A stretch of DNA of 8,493 bases, from positions 1 to 8,493 of the forward strand of contig JAJRYM010000129.1 in assembly GCA_024275775.1 (NCBI GenBank), read 5' to 3'. This document shows positions 1 to 5,476 of the stretch, one piece after another. This DNA comes from Nitrospirota bacterium (GTDB lineage: Bacteria > Nitrospinota_A > UBA7883 > JACRGQ01). The position numbers were made by a program, and so were the translations under genes. The notes below the pieces were generated by a model, which worked only from the letters and a program-made list of their open reading frames with translations, searched no databases and was not told the origin of the DNA. Within the stretch, counting starts at the first letter, position 1; each line of letters begins with the position of its first letter.

Positions 1-85
1 GCCATGACAGGAAAAGGGCGAGCTTGCCGCATCCCGCCCGTGGCGGGATTCGCAATGACATGAACTGGATTCCGCATCTCGGAAG
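1..85. repeat. Direct repeat copy 1 of a dispersed palindromic repeat family
   Basis: This 85-bp stretch recurs at 193-277 with only four differences by eye (copy-1 positions 39, 47, 78 and 79). Its first ten bases, gccatgacag, equal the right end of the palindrome at 124-202, so the window probably opens just inside another copy of that palindrome. It contains a clean 8-bp hairpin (31-38 with 42-49, 3-nt loop) and ends in the perfect 10-bp palindrome ggaagcttcc (81-90). An open frame runs through both copies, but it only translates the repeat and is not taken as a gene. Confidence 0.85.
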
Positions 86-123
86 CTTCCCCTTGCGCCA
101 GCCTAGGGGATTCAGTAACAAAT

Positions 124-202
124 CTGTCATCACGAGGACTCCGAAGGAGGCCGTGGTGATCTCGCGTAAAGAGAGATGGCCACGCTTCGCTCGCCATGAC
201 AG
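124..202. repeat. Imperfect 79-bp palindrome, MITE/REP-like intergenic element
   Basis: The ends ctgtcat (124-130) and atgacag (196-202) are exact inverted complements. The inner arms gtggtgatctc (153-163) and gagatggccac (173-183) also pair, with two mismatches. RNA or single-stranded DNA from this segment could fold into a long interrupted hairpin. The 'GTCAT..CGAGG ... GCTCGC.ATGAC' arrangement resembles dispersed intergenic palindromes known in several environmental proteobacterial and Nitrospirota-like genomes. No transposase is encoded here, so if it is mobile it would be non-autonomous. The family assignment is from memory of the pattern, not from a search. Confidence 0.65.
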
Positions 203-277
203 GAAAAGGGCGAGCTTGCCGCATCCCGCCTGTGGCGGAATTCGCAATGACATGAACTGGATTCCGCATTGCGGAAG
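193..277. repeat. Direct repeat copy 2
   Basis: Second copy of the 85-bp unit at 1-85, offset by exactly 192 bp. The internal hairpin (223-230 with 234-241) has lost one pair through the change at 239. The 3' part instead gains a better small stem, tccgc (263-267) with gcgga (271-275). Similarity to copy 1 stops at about 277. Its first ten bases are shared with the right end of the palindrome at 124-202. Confidence 0.85.
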
Positions 278-331
278 GAATCTGGAATGTGACGATTTCG
301 TTATACGAGACCAATTCTAAACTCCAACACT

Positions 332-360
332 GTTACATGCATTCGTGGCTAATATATAAA
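332..360 (+). promoter_or_regulatory. Candidate sigma70-type promoter for the GHMP kinase operon
   Basis: gttaca at 332-337 (4 of 6 to TTGACA), a 17-bp spacer and tataaa at 355-360 (5 of 6 to TATAAT) lie in the AT-rich stretch between the repeats and the first gene. Transcription would start near 367 and leave a leader of about 67 nt. A second, weaker possibility is tagact at 400-405 with aataat at 424-429 (18-bp spacer), which would start transcription almost at the start codon. Apart from these signals, I see nothing else in 278-433. Both promoters are consensus matches only. Confidence 0.4.
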
Positions 361-433
361 TTTTTCGGAATTCTCTTTCAGTAAGCATCGGTTTGAATAT
401 AGACTAAAAGCCTGACCCTTATCAATAATCCTT

Positions 434-1420
434 ATGATGATTACTGTAACAGCGCCAACCAGAATAGACCTCGCAGGAGGAACGCTCGACATCTGGCCGC
501 TCTCCGCGCAGTTCGCGCCGGCCGTCTGCATCAACGCGGCGATAAATCTTTCGGCCACGGTTGAAGCGGTAAAAACAGAAAGCGCGAACGGCGTACTTAT
601 AAACGTGGCGCATCTCGGCAAAACAATCCAATATGTAAAAGCCGCGCCCGAACGATACAAAACGCTTTTTCACAGAGCGCTCGATAGTTTTCCGGTGGAG
701 GGGTGGGAGTTTTCGGTAAAAAGCCTCGCGCCGGCCGGATCGGGCCTTGGCGGTTCATCGGCCGTTCTCATAGCGTTCCTGCGCGCTCTTTTCAAAATAA
801 GAGGGGAAAATCCGAGCCGGGATTCAATTATCGAATTCGCAAAAAATATCGAAGCCCGGCATATAGGCATCCCGACCGGCACGCAGGATTACATCGCCTC
901 GCTGTACGGCGGAATAAATGTCCTTAGAATGCAGTCTCACACCGCCGTACATGAAAAGCTGAAAATCGACCGGTGCGAACTGGAGCGGAGGATTGTTCTC
1001 GCCTATTCGGGAAGCTCCAGACTGTCGGCGCGGGCCAACTGGCTTATGTTCAAAAAGGCGGTTGAGAAAAAGACCGAGAAGATTTTCCAGAAAATAGCCG
1101 AAAACTCACTTGAAGTAGAGCGCGCGCTGACGGCGGGTGACTTTGCCGGCGCGGGGCCGTTGCTGTACGCGGAAAACAGACTGCGGGAGCGGCTGGGGGC
1201 CTCCGTTATACCGGCGGGACTAAGGCGCACTTTTGCGGCCGTCCGCAAAAAAGGCGGCTTCCCCAAAATCTGCGGAGCTGGCGGGGGGGGATGTTTTATC
1301 GTCTGGTGCGAGCCTGCTCAAAAACCGGCTATCGCCGAACTGCTGGAAAACCGAAGCGCGCGTCTGTTGCCGTTTCGGATTGCTTCGCCATCCATTAAAA
1401 TAACCGGCGGCAAGCCGTGA
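434..1420 (+). CDS. GHMP-family small-molecule kinase (sugar kinase-like)
   Basis: This 328-residue protein carries the three GHMP kinase motifs in order. Motif 1 is APTRIDLAGGTLD (residues 7-19). Motif 2 is the ATP phosphate-binding loop GSGLGGSSA (102-110). Motif 3 is CGAGGGGC near the C-terminus (280-287). TGTQDY around Asp152 matches the catalytic-acid segment of the family. Length and motif 1 are closest to the D-glycero-D-manno-heptose 7-phosphate kinase-like branch, but no heptose pathway gene is nearby, so the substrate (a sugar, sugar phosphate or mevalonate-type alcohol) is unknown. ATG 434 is followed at once by ATG 437, and neither has a recognisable Shine-Dalgarno sequence. The stop overlaps the GTG start of the next gene, so it probably heads a four-gene operon. 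Family assignment is strong; specificity is open. Confidence 0.85.
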   Translation: MMITVTAPTRIDLAGGTLDIWPLSAQFAPAVCINAAINLSATVEAVKTESANGVLINVAHLGKTIQYVKAAPERYKTLFHRALDSFPVEGWEFSVKSLAPAGSGLGGSSAVLIAFLRALFKIRGENPSRDSIIEFAKNIEARHIGIPTGTQDYIASLYGGINVLRMQSHTAVHEKLKIDRCELERRIVLAYSGSSRLSARANWLMFKKAVEKKTEKIFQKIAENSLEVERALTAGDFAGAGPLLYAENRLRERLGASVIPAGLRRTFAAVRKKGGFPKICGAGGGGCFIVWCEPAQKPAIAELLENRSARLLPFRIASPSIKITGGKP

Positions 1421-2109
1421 GGAATTTCCTTATCCTTCTATACAGGTCTTTCAGCAACGTCGTCCCCCTGCTGACGGTAATGATTGTGTTTCAGATTTTC
1501 GTTATAGCCGAACCGTTCCCGAATCCGGCCAGACTGGCGACAGGTTTTCTGCTGGTGATAGCCGGGCTGTTCCTGTTTGAAAGGGGGCTCGACGCCGGGC
1601 TTTTTCCGCTGGGCGAATCGATGGCTTTCGGGTTCGCCAAAAAAGGCAATATATGGTTGCTGTTGCTATTCGCGATGGCGATAGGCTACACCACCACCAT
1701 AGCCGAACCGGCCCTGATAGCGATTGCCGAAAGAGCGGAAATGATAACCGCAGGCCGGATAACCTCCATGGCACTGCGTAACGCGGTGGCACTTGGGGTG
1801 GCGGGAGGAATCGCGCTCGGAGTCGTCCGCATCATACTTGGCCATCCTATTCACTATTACATTATTTTCGGTTACGTGCTGGTCATGGCCATCACAACCG
1901 TGGCGCCAAAGGAAATAATCGGCCTTGCTTACGATTCCGGCGGCGTAACAACCTCCACTATCACTGTGCCGCTGGTAACGGCGATCGGCGTGGGGCTGGC
2001 CTCGACCATCGGCGGCAGGAACCCTCTTAGCGATGGGTTCGGCCTTATAGCGTTCGCTTCTCTCGCTCCGATAATTACGGTGATGGTCTACGGACTGCTG
2101 GCGCTGTGA
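1417..2109 (+). CDS. DUF1538 membrane protein, first subunit (UmpA/UmpB-like antiporter pair)
   Basis: This 230-residue, very hydrophobic protein has roughly six to seven membrane spans. It belongs to the DUF1538 family, with the two conserved signatures GYTTTIAEP (residues 90-98) and DSGGVTTSTITVPL (from Asp173). Paired DUF1538 proteins of Halomonas, UmpA and UmpB, have been reported as a two-component Na+(Li+,K+)/H+ antiporter in which both subunits are needed; this is recalled, and cation exchange here is inference. The start is GTG 1417, whose bases overlap the upstream TGA stop (GTGA), which implies translational coupling. The next gene is a paralogue: over the last 58 residues I count 44 identities. 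Some relatives carry two such domains in one longer chain; here they are separate genes. Confidence 0.85.
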   Translation: MRNFLILLYRSFSNVVPLLTVMIVFQIFVIAEPFPNPARLATGFLLVIAGLFLFERGLDAGLFPLGESMAFGFAKKGNIWLLLLFAMAIGYTTTIAEPALIAIAERAEMITAGRITSMALRNAVALGVAGGIALGVVRIILGHPIHYYIIFGYVLVMAITTVAPKEIIGLAYDSGGVTTSTITVPLVTAIGVGLASTIGGRNPLSDGFGLIAFASLAPIITVMVYGLLAL

Positions 2110-2819
2110 TGGAATTTTTGAGAACGGTCGGCGGCGATTTTCTTCTTTTAATGCGGGACGTCGGCCCGATTGCCGCTGTGGTGCTTTTCTTCCAATACGC
2201 GGTTCTGCGCAAACCGCTTCCCAACCCGAAAATGATAGCAATCGGGTTCCTTGCGGTCGTGGTTGGGCTTTACCTTTTCCTGCTGGGGCTGGATATGGGG
2301 GTATTCCCGGCGGGCGCGGAAATGGCGGAAAAGTTTTCCTACCCGGAAAACCGTGGCTGGTCGCTCGTGTTCGCTTTCTGTATCGGGTACGCCACCACCA
2401 TGGCCGAACCGTCCCTGATAGCCGTTGCCCTGAAGGCGGAAGAAATAACCGCCGGCGGACTGCCGAGCTTCCATTTGCGAAATGCCGTCGCCACCGGAGT
2501 CGCCATCGGCCTGACGGTGGGCGTGTACCGCATCCTGACCGGAGACCCGCTTTGGATTTACATACTTGGCGGGTATATAGCGACGATAGCCCTTACATGG
2601 TTCGCGCCGAAGGAAATCGTGCCGCTGGCTTTCGACTCCGGCGGAGTTACCACATCCACCATCACCGTACCGCTCGTAACGGCGCTGGGGCTGGGGCTGG
2701 CAAGCCATATTCCGGGGCGCAGTCCTCTGCTGGACGGTTTCGGGCTGATAGCGTTCGCATCGGTCTTTCCGATAATTACTGTTCTTGGGTATTCAATAAT
2801 CGCTAAAATAAGGAGGTGA
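2109..2819 (+). CDS. DUF1538 membrane protein, second subunit (UmpA/UmpB-like antiporter pair)
   Basis: Paralogue of the preceding gene, 236 residues from ATG 2109, which overlaps the upstream stop by one base (TGATG). A GTG one codon earlier (2106) is also open but less likely. It shows the same family signatures: GYATTMAEP (from about residue 93) and DSGGVTTSTITVPL (from Asp176), then GLGLASHIPGR and DGFGLIAFAS. Several membrane helices are evident, including a stretch rich in leucine, valine and glycine near residues 35-60. The conserved Asp, Glu and Ser/Thr residues inside hydrophobic segments suit an ion-translocating site, although that is inference. The last codons contain the strong ribosome-binding site of the P-II-like gene, tying the two together. 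The pair most likely forms a heteromeric inner-membrane transporter. Confidence 0.85.
   Translation: MEFLRTVGGDFLLLMRDVGPIAAVVLFFQYAVLRKPLPNPKMIAIGFLAVVVGLYLFLLGLDMGVFPAGAEMAEKFSYPENRGWSLVFAFCIGYATTMAEPSLIAVALKAEEITAGGLPSFHLRNAVATGVAIGLTVGVYRILTGDPLWIYILGGYIATIALTWFAPKEIVPLAFDSGGVTTSTITVPLVTALGLGLASHIPGRSPLLDGFGLIAFASVFPIITVLGYSIIAKIRR
2811..2816 (+). promoter_or_regulatory. Strong Shine-Dalgarno site for the P-II-like gene
   Basis: aggagg lies inside the last codons of the second DUF1538 gene, ten nucleotides before ATG 2827. It supports that start. It is far stronger than the sites before the two DUF1538 genes, which fits a soluble regulator being made in larger amounts than the membrane subunits (inference). 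Confidence 0.75.
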
Positions 2820-2826
2820 GTAAAAA

Positions 2827-3180
2827 ATGAAATTCAACATGATTTTCTCCATCTGCCCGTCGGACCATGTGCAGGATATAGTAAACGCCGCGAAACAGGC
2901 CGGGGCAACCGGCGCGACGATACTTTCCGCAAGAGGAACGGGGCACAAGGAAGCCAAAACATTTTTCGGCCTTACGCTCGATGCACCGCAGGAAGCTGTG
3001 GTAATGCTGGTGTTAAGAGAAAAATGCCGCGACATACTGCGGGCGATTAAAACGGCGGACGGGATGGAGGAACCGGGGCACGGCATCTGCTTTTCGCTTG
3101 CCGTTGAGGATGTGGAAGGGCTTGAAAGCCAGTTTTGCGTCCTTAAAAAAAAGGAAGGGACAAACGACAGCAACGGTTAA
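2827..3180 (+). CDS. Divergent P-II-like signalling protein linked to the DUF1538 pair
   Basis: This 117-residue protein fits the P-II/GlnB ferredoxin-like fold: an initial strand (KFNMIFSIC), helix 1 (about 12-25), GATGATILSARGTG before the T-loop (about 37-53), the strand EAVVMLVL, helix 2 (about 65-77), a B-loop-like segment ending GHGICFSLAVEDV and a short charged tail. P-II proteins are trimers that bind nucleotides and 2-oxoglutarate or other effectors and press their T-loops onto partners, often transporters. The T-loop here lacks the canonical uridylylated tyrosine region. The B-loop reads EEPGHG where GlnB has a TGKxGDGK-type loop, and the usual downstream arginine pair is absent, so canonical ATP binding is doubtful. 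Its place after two DUF1538 genes suggests it gates that transporter. P-II-like fold is likely; ligand is unknown. Confidence 0.75.
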   Translation: MKFNMIFSICPSDHVQDIVNAAKQAGATGATILSARGTGHKEAKTFFGLTLDAPQEAVVMLVLREKCRDILRAIKTADGMEEPGHGICFSLAVEDVEGLESQFCVLKKKEGTNDSNG

Positions 3181-3209
3181 ATACAAAAAATGGAGGAAAG
3201 AGCTTTATT

Positions 3210-3244
3210 GCCGATTAGACGGAAACATTCCGCTTCAAGTCGGC
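3210..3244 (+). other. Nested intergenic hairpin before pdxJ
   Basis: gccgatt (3210-3216) can pair with agtcggc (3238-3244), with one T-G wobble. Inside it, cggaa (3220-3224) pairs perfectly with ttccg (3228-3232) around a 3-nt loop. The structure sits between the P-II-like gene and pdxJ and ends directly at the TATAAT box. No T-run follows, so it is not a convincing intrinsic terminator. It could slow read-through or be an operator-like dyad. Its function is unknown. Confidence 0.35.
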
Positions 3245-3250
3245 TATAAT
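3245..3250 (+). promoter_or_regulatory. Perfect -10 box immediately upstream of pdxJ
   Basis: tataat ends eight bases before the pdxJ ATG at 3259. The best -35 partner at 17 bp is gaaaca (3222-3227), only 3 of 6 to consensus. If used, this promoter would start transcription at or within a base or two of the start codon, giving a leaderless message. That agrees with the absence of any Shine-Dalgarno sequence there. The alternative is read-through from the upstream operon. Confidence 0.4.
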
Positions 3251-3258
3251 TCATCGCC

Positions 3259-3993
3259 ATGGCAAAACTTGGAGTGAACGTAGACCATATCGCCACGCTT
3301 AGGCAGGCGCGGCTTACCGATTATCCCGACCCGGTAATCGCCGCCCAAATAGCGCTGAAACTCGGCGTATCGTGCATTACCGTCCACCTGCGGGAAGATA
3401 GAAGACATATACGGGAAGACGACGTCCGCCGTGTAAGGGAATTGGCAAACTGCCGGCTGAATCTGGAAATGGCGGCCGAGGAGGAGATTATAAAAATCGC
3501 GCTCGATATAAAACCGGATCAGGTTACGCTCGTCCCGGAAAAGCGGGAGGAGCTTACAACCGAAGGGGGGCTCAATGTGGCGGGCAGAGTTGAATTCTTC
3601 TCGGCGCTGGTAAAACGGTTTGAAAACGAGGGGGTGCCTGTTTCGCTTTTTATCGACCCGGACCCGGCTCAGATAAAAGCGTCGGCGGAGAGCGGCGCGG
3701 AAGCGATTGAAATCAACACCGGGCAATATTCGGAATCGAAAACCGAACAGGAGGCCGCCGAACGGCTTGAGGAAGTAAAAAAAGCAGTGGCGCTGGCAAC
3801 CGGGCTGGGGTTGACGGTGCATGCCGGGCACGGCCTTACGGAGCAAAACGTGGCGCCGATAGCCGCCATACCTAATGTCGACGAGCTGAACATTGGCCAC
3901 AGCATCGTATCCGAAGCTGTGATTGTCGGCTTCGCGCAGGCGGTATCCACCATGATGCAGTTGATTGCGTCGGCATCTCTGGCAGTCAAATGA
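3259..3993 (+). CDS. pdxJ: Pyridoxine 5'-phosphate synthase
   Basis: This 244-residue cytosolic TIM-barrel enzyme matches PdxJ over its full length and normal size. It condenses 1-deoxy-D-xylulose 5-phosphate with 3-amino-2-oxopropyl phosphate to give pyridoxine 5'-phosphate, the last ring-forming step of the DXP-dependent vitamin B6 route. Visible hallmarks are the N-terminal LGVNVDHIATLRQAR, VHLREDRRHI (His43, Arg45, His50), the catalytic glutamate in NLEMA (Glu70), LVPEKREELTTEGGL (92-105) and HAGHGL with His191, which corresponds to the E. coli catalytic His193. The usual ELHTG segment reads EINTG (151-155), a mild change. The start is fixed by the conserved N-terminus, and an in-frame stop at 3247-3249 rules out an extension. 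No Shine-Dalgarno sequence is seen. The stop overlaps the next gene by 4 bp. Confidence 0.97.
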   Translation: MAKLGVNVDHIATLRQARLTDYPDPVIAAQIALKLGVSCITVHLREDRRHIREDDVRRVRELANCRLNLEMAAEEEIIKIALDIKPDQVTLVPEKREELTTEGGLNVAGRVEFFSALVKRFENEGVPVSLFIDPDPAQIKASAESGAEAIEINTGQYSESKTEQEAAERLEEVKKAVALATGLGLTVHAGHGLTEQNVAPIAAIPNVDELNIGHSIVSEAVIVGFAQAVSTMMQLIASASLAVK

Positions 3994-4283
3994 TAAGGCA
4001 TATAGTTCTTTTCAAATTTTCCGACGGGATCGCCGAATCGGCAAAGAAGAAGCTGGCCGCGGATTTGAAAGGTCTTATGGAAAAGACCGATGGGCTGATG
4101 CTGGAATGCGAGGTGGCGGAAGATGTGGCTCATACCGAAAGGTCTTACGACCTCGTTTTGAACTCGCGTTTCAAGAATTTGGAAACTTTAGAACAATACC
4201 GCGTCCACCCGGAACATGCGAAGGTTCTGGAATTCATCAAACAGATCTGCGCCTCGACAGCCAAAATAGACTACGAAGTTTAG
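3990..4283 (+). CDS. Dabb (stress-responsive A/B barrel) domain protein
   Basis: This 97-residue protein is almost entirely a Dabb domain (dimeric alpha-beta barrel). It shows the family opening MIRHIVLFKF, the central strand YDLVLNSRFKN and the helix-strand LEQYRVHPEHAKVLEFIK, where the HP.H pattern is typical. Members range from plant stress proteins to cyclases and small ligand-binding barrels, so a reaction cannot be assigned. ATG 3990 overlaps the pdxJ stop (ATGA), so the two are translationally coupled and probably co-regulated. This raises, but does not prove, a link to vitamin B6 or its aldehyde chemistry. No signal peptide or membrane segment is present, so it should be cytosolic. 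No clear terminator hairpin follows. Confidence 0.85.
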   Translation: MIRHIVLFKFSDGIAESAKKKLAADLKGLMEKTDGLMLECEVAEDVAHTERSYDLVLNSRFKNLETLEQYRVHPEHAKVLEFIKQICASTAKIDYEV

Positions 4284-4355
4284 TCCCGTCGTTCATTTTC
4301 CGCGAATGTCCCGAATTGCCCAACCATGCCTAGCGCCTAAATTCTGAATATTTTC

Positions 4356-4384
4356 TTGAATATTTATTATTCATAAGATAACAT
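4356..4384 (+). promoter_or_regulatory. Candidate sigma70-type promoter for the DoxX-methyltransferase/tetR/RND operon
   Basis: ttgaat (4356-4361, 4 of 6), a 17-bp spacer and taacat (4379-4384, 4 of 6) lie in an AT-rich stretch between genes. Transcription would begin near 4391 and give a leader of roughly 48 nt that includes the strong ribosome-binding site at 4428. The promoter is also overlapped by a perfect dyad, as expected for a repressed operon. This is a consensus match only. Confidence 0.45.
4357..4373. promoter_or_regulatory. Candidate repressor operator, 17-bp perfect dyad
   Basis: tgaata (4357-4362), five bases, tattca (4368-4373) is a perfect inverted repeat covering the -35 box and half the spacer of the promoter above. 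A further tgaata half-site at 4345-4350 forms a 12-bp-spaced direct repeat with the left arm. Size and position fit a TetR-family operator, and a tetR gene lies second in this operon. AT-rich dyads also arise by chance, so confidence is moderate. Confidence 0.4.
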
Positions 4385-4427
4385 TGCCGCATGTCTTCTT
4401 AAACTGACTGAAGCCGTATTAACTTTT

Positions 4428-4432
4428 GGAGG
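4428..4432 (+). promoter_or_regulatory. Shine-Dalgarno site fixing the start of the DoxX-methyltransferase gene
   Basis: ggagg lies six nucleotides before ATG 4439. It supports this start and shows the DoxX part is the true N-terminus of the fused reading frame. Confidence 0.75.
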
Positions 4433-4438
4433 TATTCC

Positions 4439-5476
4439 ATGTGCAAGCTGAACAGGTTCCTGCCGCTGGCGGGACGAATCCTTATTTCGCAGATTTTTCT
4501 TATGAGCGGATTCCACAAGATTTTCGCATGGGAGCAAACCGCCGGCTACATGGCATCGAAAGGGATGCCGATGATTCCACTGTTCCTTCTTGGCGCGATA
4601 GTTTTCGAGCTGGCGGGCGGCCTTGCCGTATTGACAGGATTCATGGCAAGAACCGGCGCCCTGCTGTTAATCATCTTTATGATTCCGACAACGCTCATCT
4701 TCCACAACTTCTGGGCGCTTGAAGGGATGGATCAACAGATACAAATGATAATGTTCATGAAGAACCTCGCCATCATGGGCGGGCTCTTTTTCGTGCTTTC
4801 TTTCGGCGCAGGCCCGCTGGCCGTCGGATGCTGTTGCAAAAAACGGACGACCGACCCAAAACGCCCCGGCAAAAAGGAATTTTCTGAAAGATACTCCACG
4901 GGGGATATACCGTGGGATATAGGAAAACCCCAGTCCGATTTCGTTAGCCTTTTTGAGACCGGAGCCATTACCGGGTCTGTACTGGACGTCGGATGCGGCA
5001 CCGGCGAAAATGCGCTATTCCTCGCCGAACGCGGCCTTGACGTAACCGGCATCGATTTCGTTCCGCAGGCTATTGAAAAAGCGCGCGCCAAGAGTGAAAA
5101 GCGCGGCCTTAAAGTCCGGTTCGAGGAAGGGGACGCGCTGAATATGCAACTCGGCGGGAAAAAGTTCGATACGGTAATAGATTCCGGCGTGTTTCATGTT
5201 TTCAGCGACGCCGACCGACCCAAATACGTTGCAAATATCGCTTCAGCCATTAAACCCGGCGGCCGTCTGCATATTTTATGCTGGAGCAATCTGGAACCGG
5301 GCGATGAAGGACCGCGGCGGGTTTCGCCCGAAGAACTGCGGGAAGCGTTCTCGTCCGGCTGGGAAATCAGGGGAATCAGCCGCACACATTTCGAAGCCAA
5401 TCTGGAGAACCGCATGCCGCAGGCACTGCTGATGACGGCTATACGAACGAACCGGGACGACGATGACGGTGCATAA
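4439..5476 (+). CDS. Fusion of a DoxX membrane domain with a SAM-dependent methyltransferase
   Basis: This 345-residue protein has two unrelated parts. Residues about 8-128 are a DoxX-family domain with four membrane spans: RILISQIFLMSGFHKIF, the Glu-containing span FELAGGLAVLTGF, LLLIIFMIPTTLIFHNF, and NLAIMGGLFFVLSFGAGPLAV. After a basic linker with three cysteines in a row (VGCCCKKR), residues about 150-340 form a class I SAM methyltransferase. It has motif I VLDVGCGTG (181-189), the acidic motif VTGID ending at Asp206, a GDAL segment, the motif IV-like DSGVFHVF and KPGGRLHIL. The methyltransferase would be tethered to the cytoplasmic face of the inner membrane. DoxX relatives act in membrane redox or thiol complexes; the substrate here is unknown. 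It heads the operon and overlaps tetR by 14 bp. Fusion of two genes by loss of a stop is possible, but the frame and linker look intact. Confidence 0.85.
   Translation: MCKLNRFLPLAGRILISQIFLMSGFHKIFAWEQTAGYMASKGMPMIPLFLLGAIVFELAGGLAVLTGFMARTGALLLIIFMIPTTLIFHNFWALEGMDQQIQMIMFMKNLAIMGGLFFVLSFGAGPLAVGCCCKKRTTDPKRPGKKEFSERYSTGDIPWDIGKPQSDFVSLFETGAITGSVLDVGCGTGENALFLAERGLDVTGIDFVPQAIEKARAKSEKRGLKVRFEEGDALNMQLGGKKFDTVIDSGVFHVFSDADRPKYVANIASAIKPGGRLHILCWSNLEPGDEGPRRVSPEELREAFSSGWEIRGISRTHFEANLENRMPQALLMTAIRTNRDDDDGA

Noticed and set aside
1..277. CRISPR array
   Set aside because: There are only two repeat copies, each 85 bp, with the region between them itself palindromic; unit size and spacing do not fit CRISPR.
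24..320. 98-codon open frame across the left edge
   Set aside because: It translates the 85-bp direct repeat twice (the same peptide recurs) plus the palindrome, has no ribosome-binding site and resembles no protein family.
1666..2708. Two long reverse-strand open frames (1666-2241 and 2148-2708)
   Set aside because: They are antisense to the two DUF1538 genes. Their similarity to each other only reflects the paralogy of the sense genes.
3190..3249. 19-codon ORF (MEERALLPIRRKHSASSRL) before pdxJ
   Set aside because: The ggagg here is inside the ORF rather than before it, there is no leader-peptide signature, and it overlaps the hairpin.
3244..3900. 218-codon reverse-strand open frame
   Set aside because: It lies antisense inside pdxJ, whose conserved catalytic motifs account for the DNA; the reverse product is low-complexity and unfamiliar.
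4284..4355. Intrinsic terminator after the Dabb gene
   Set aside because: I found no stable GC-rich stem followed by a T-run in this stretch.
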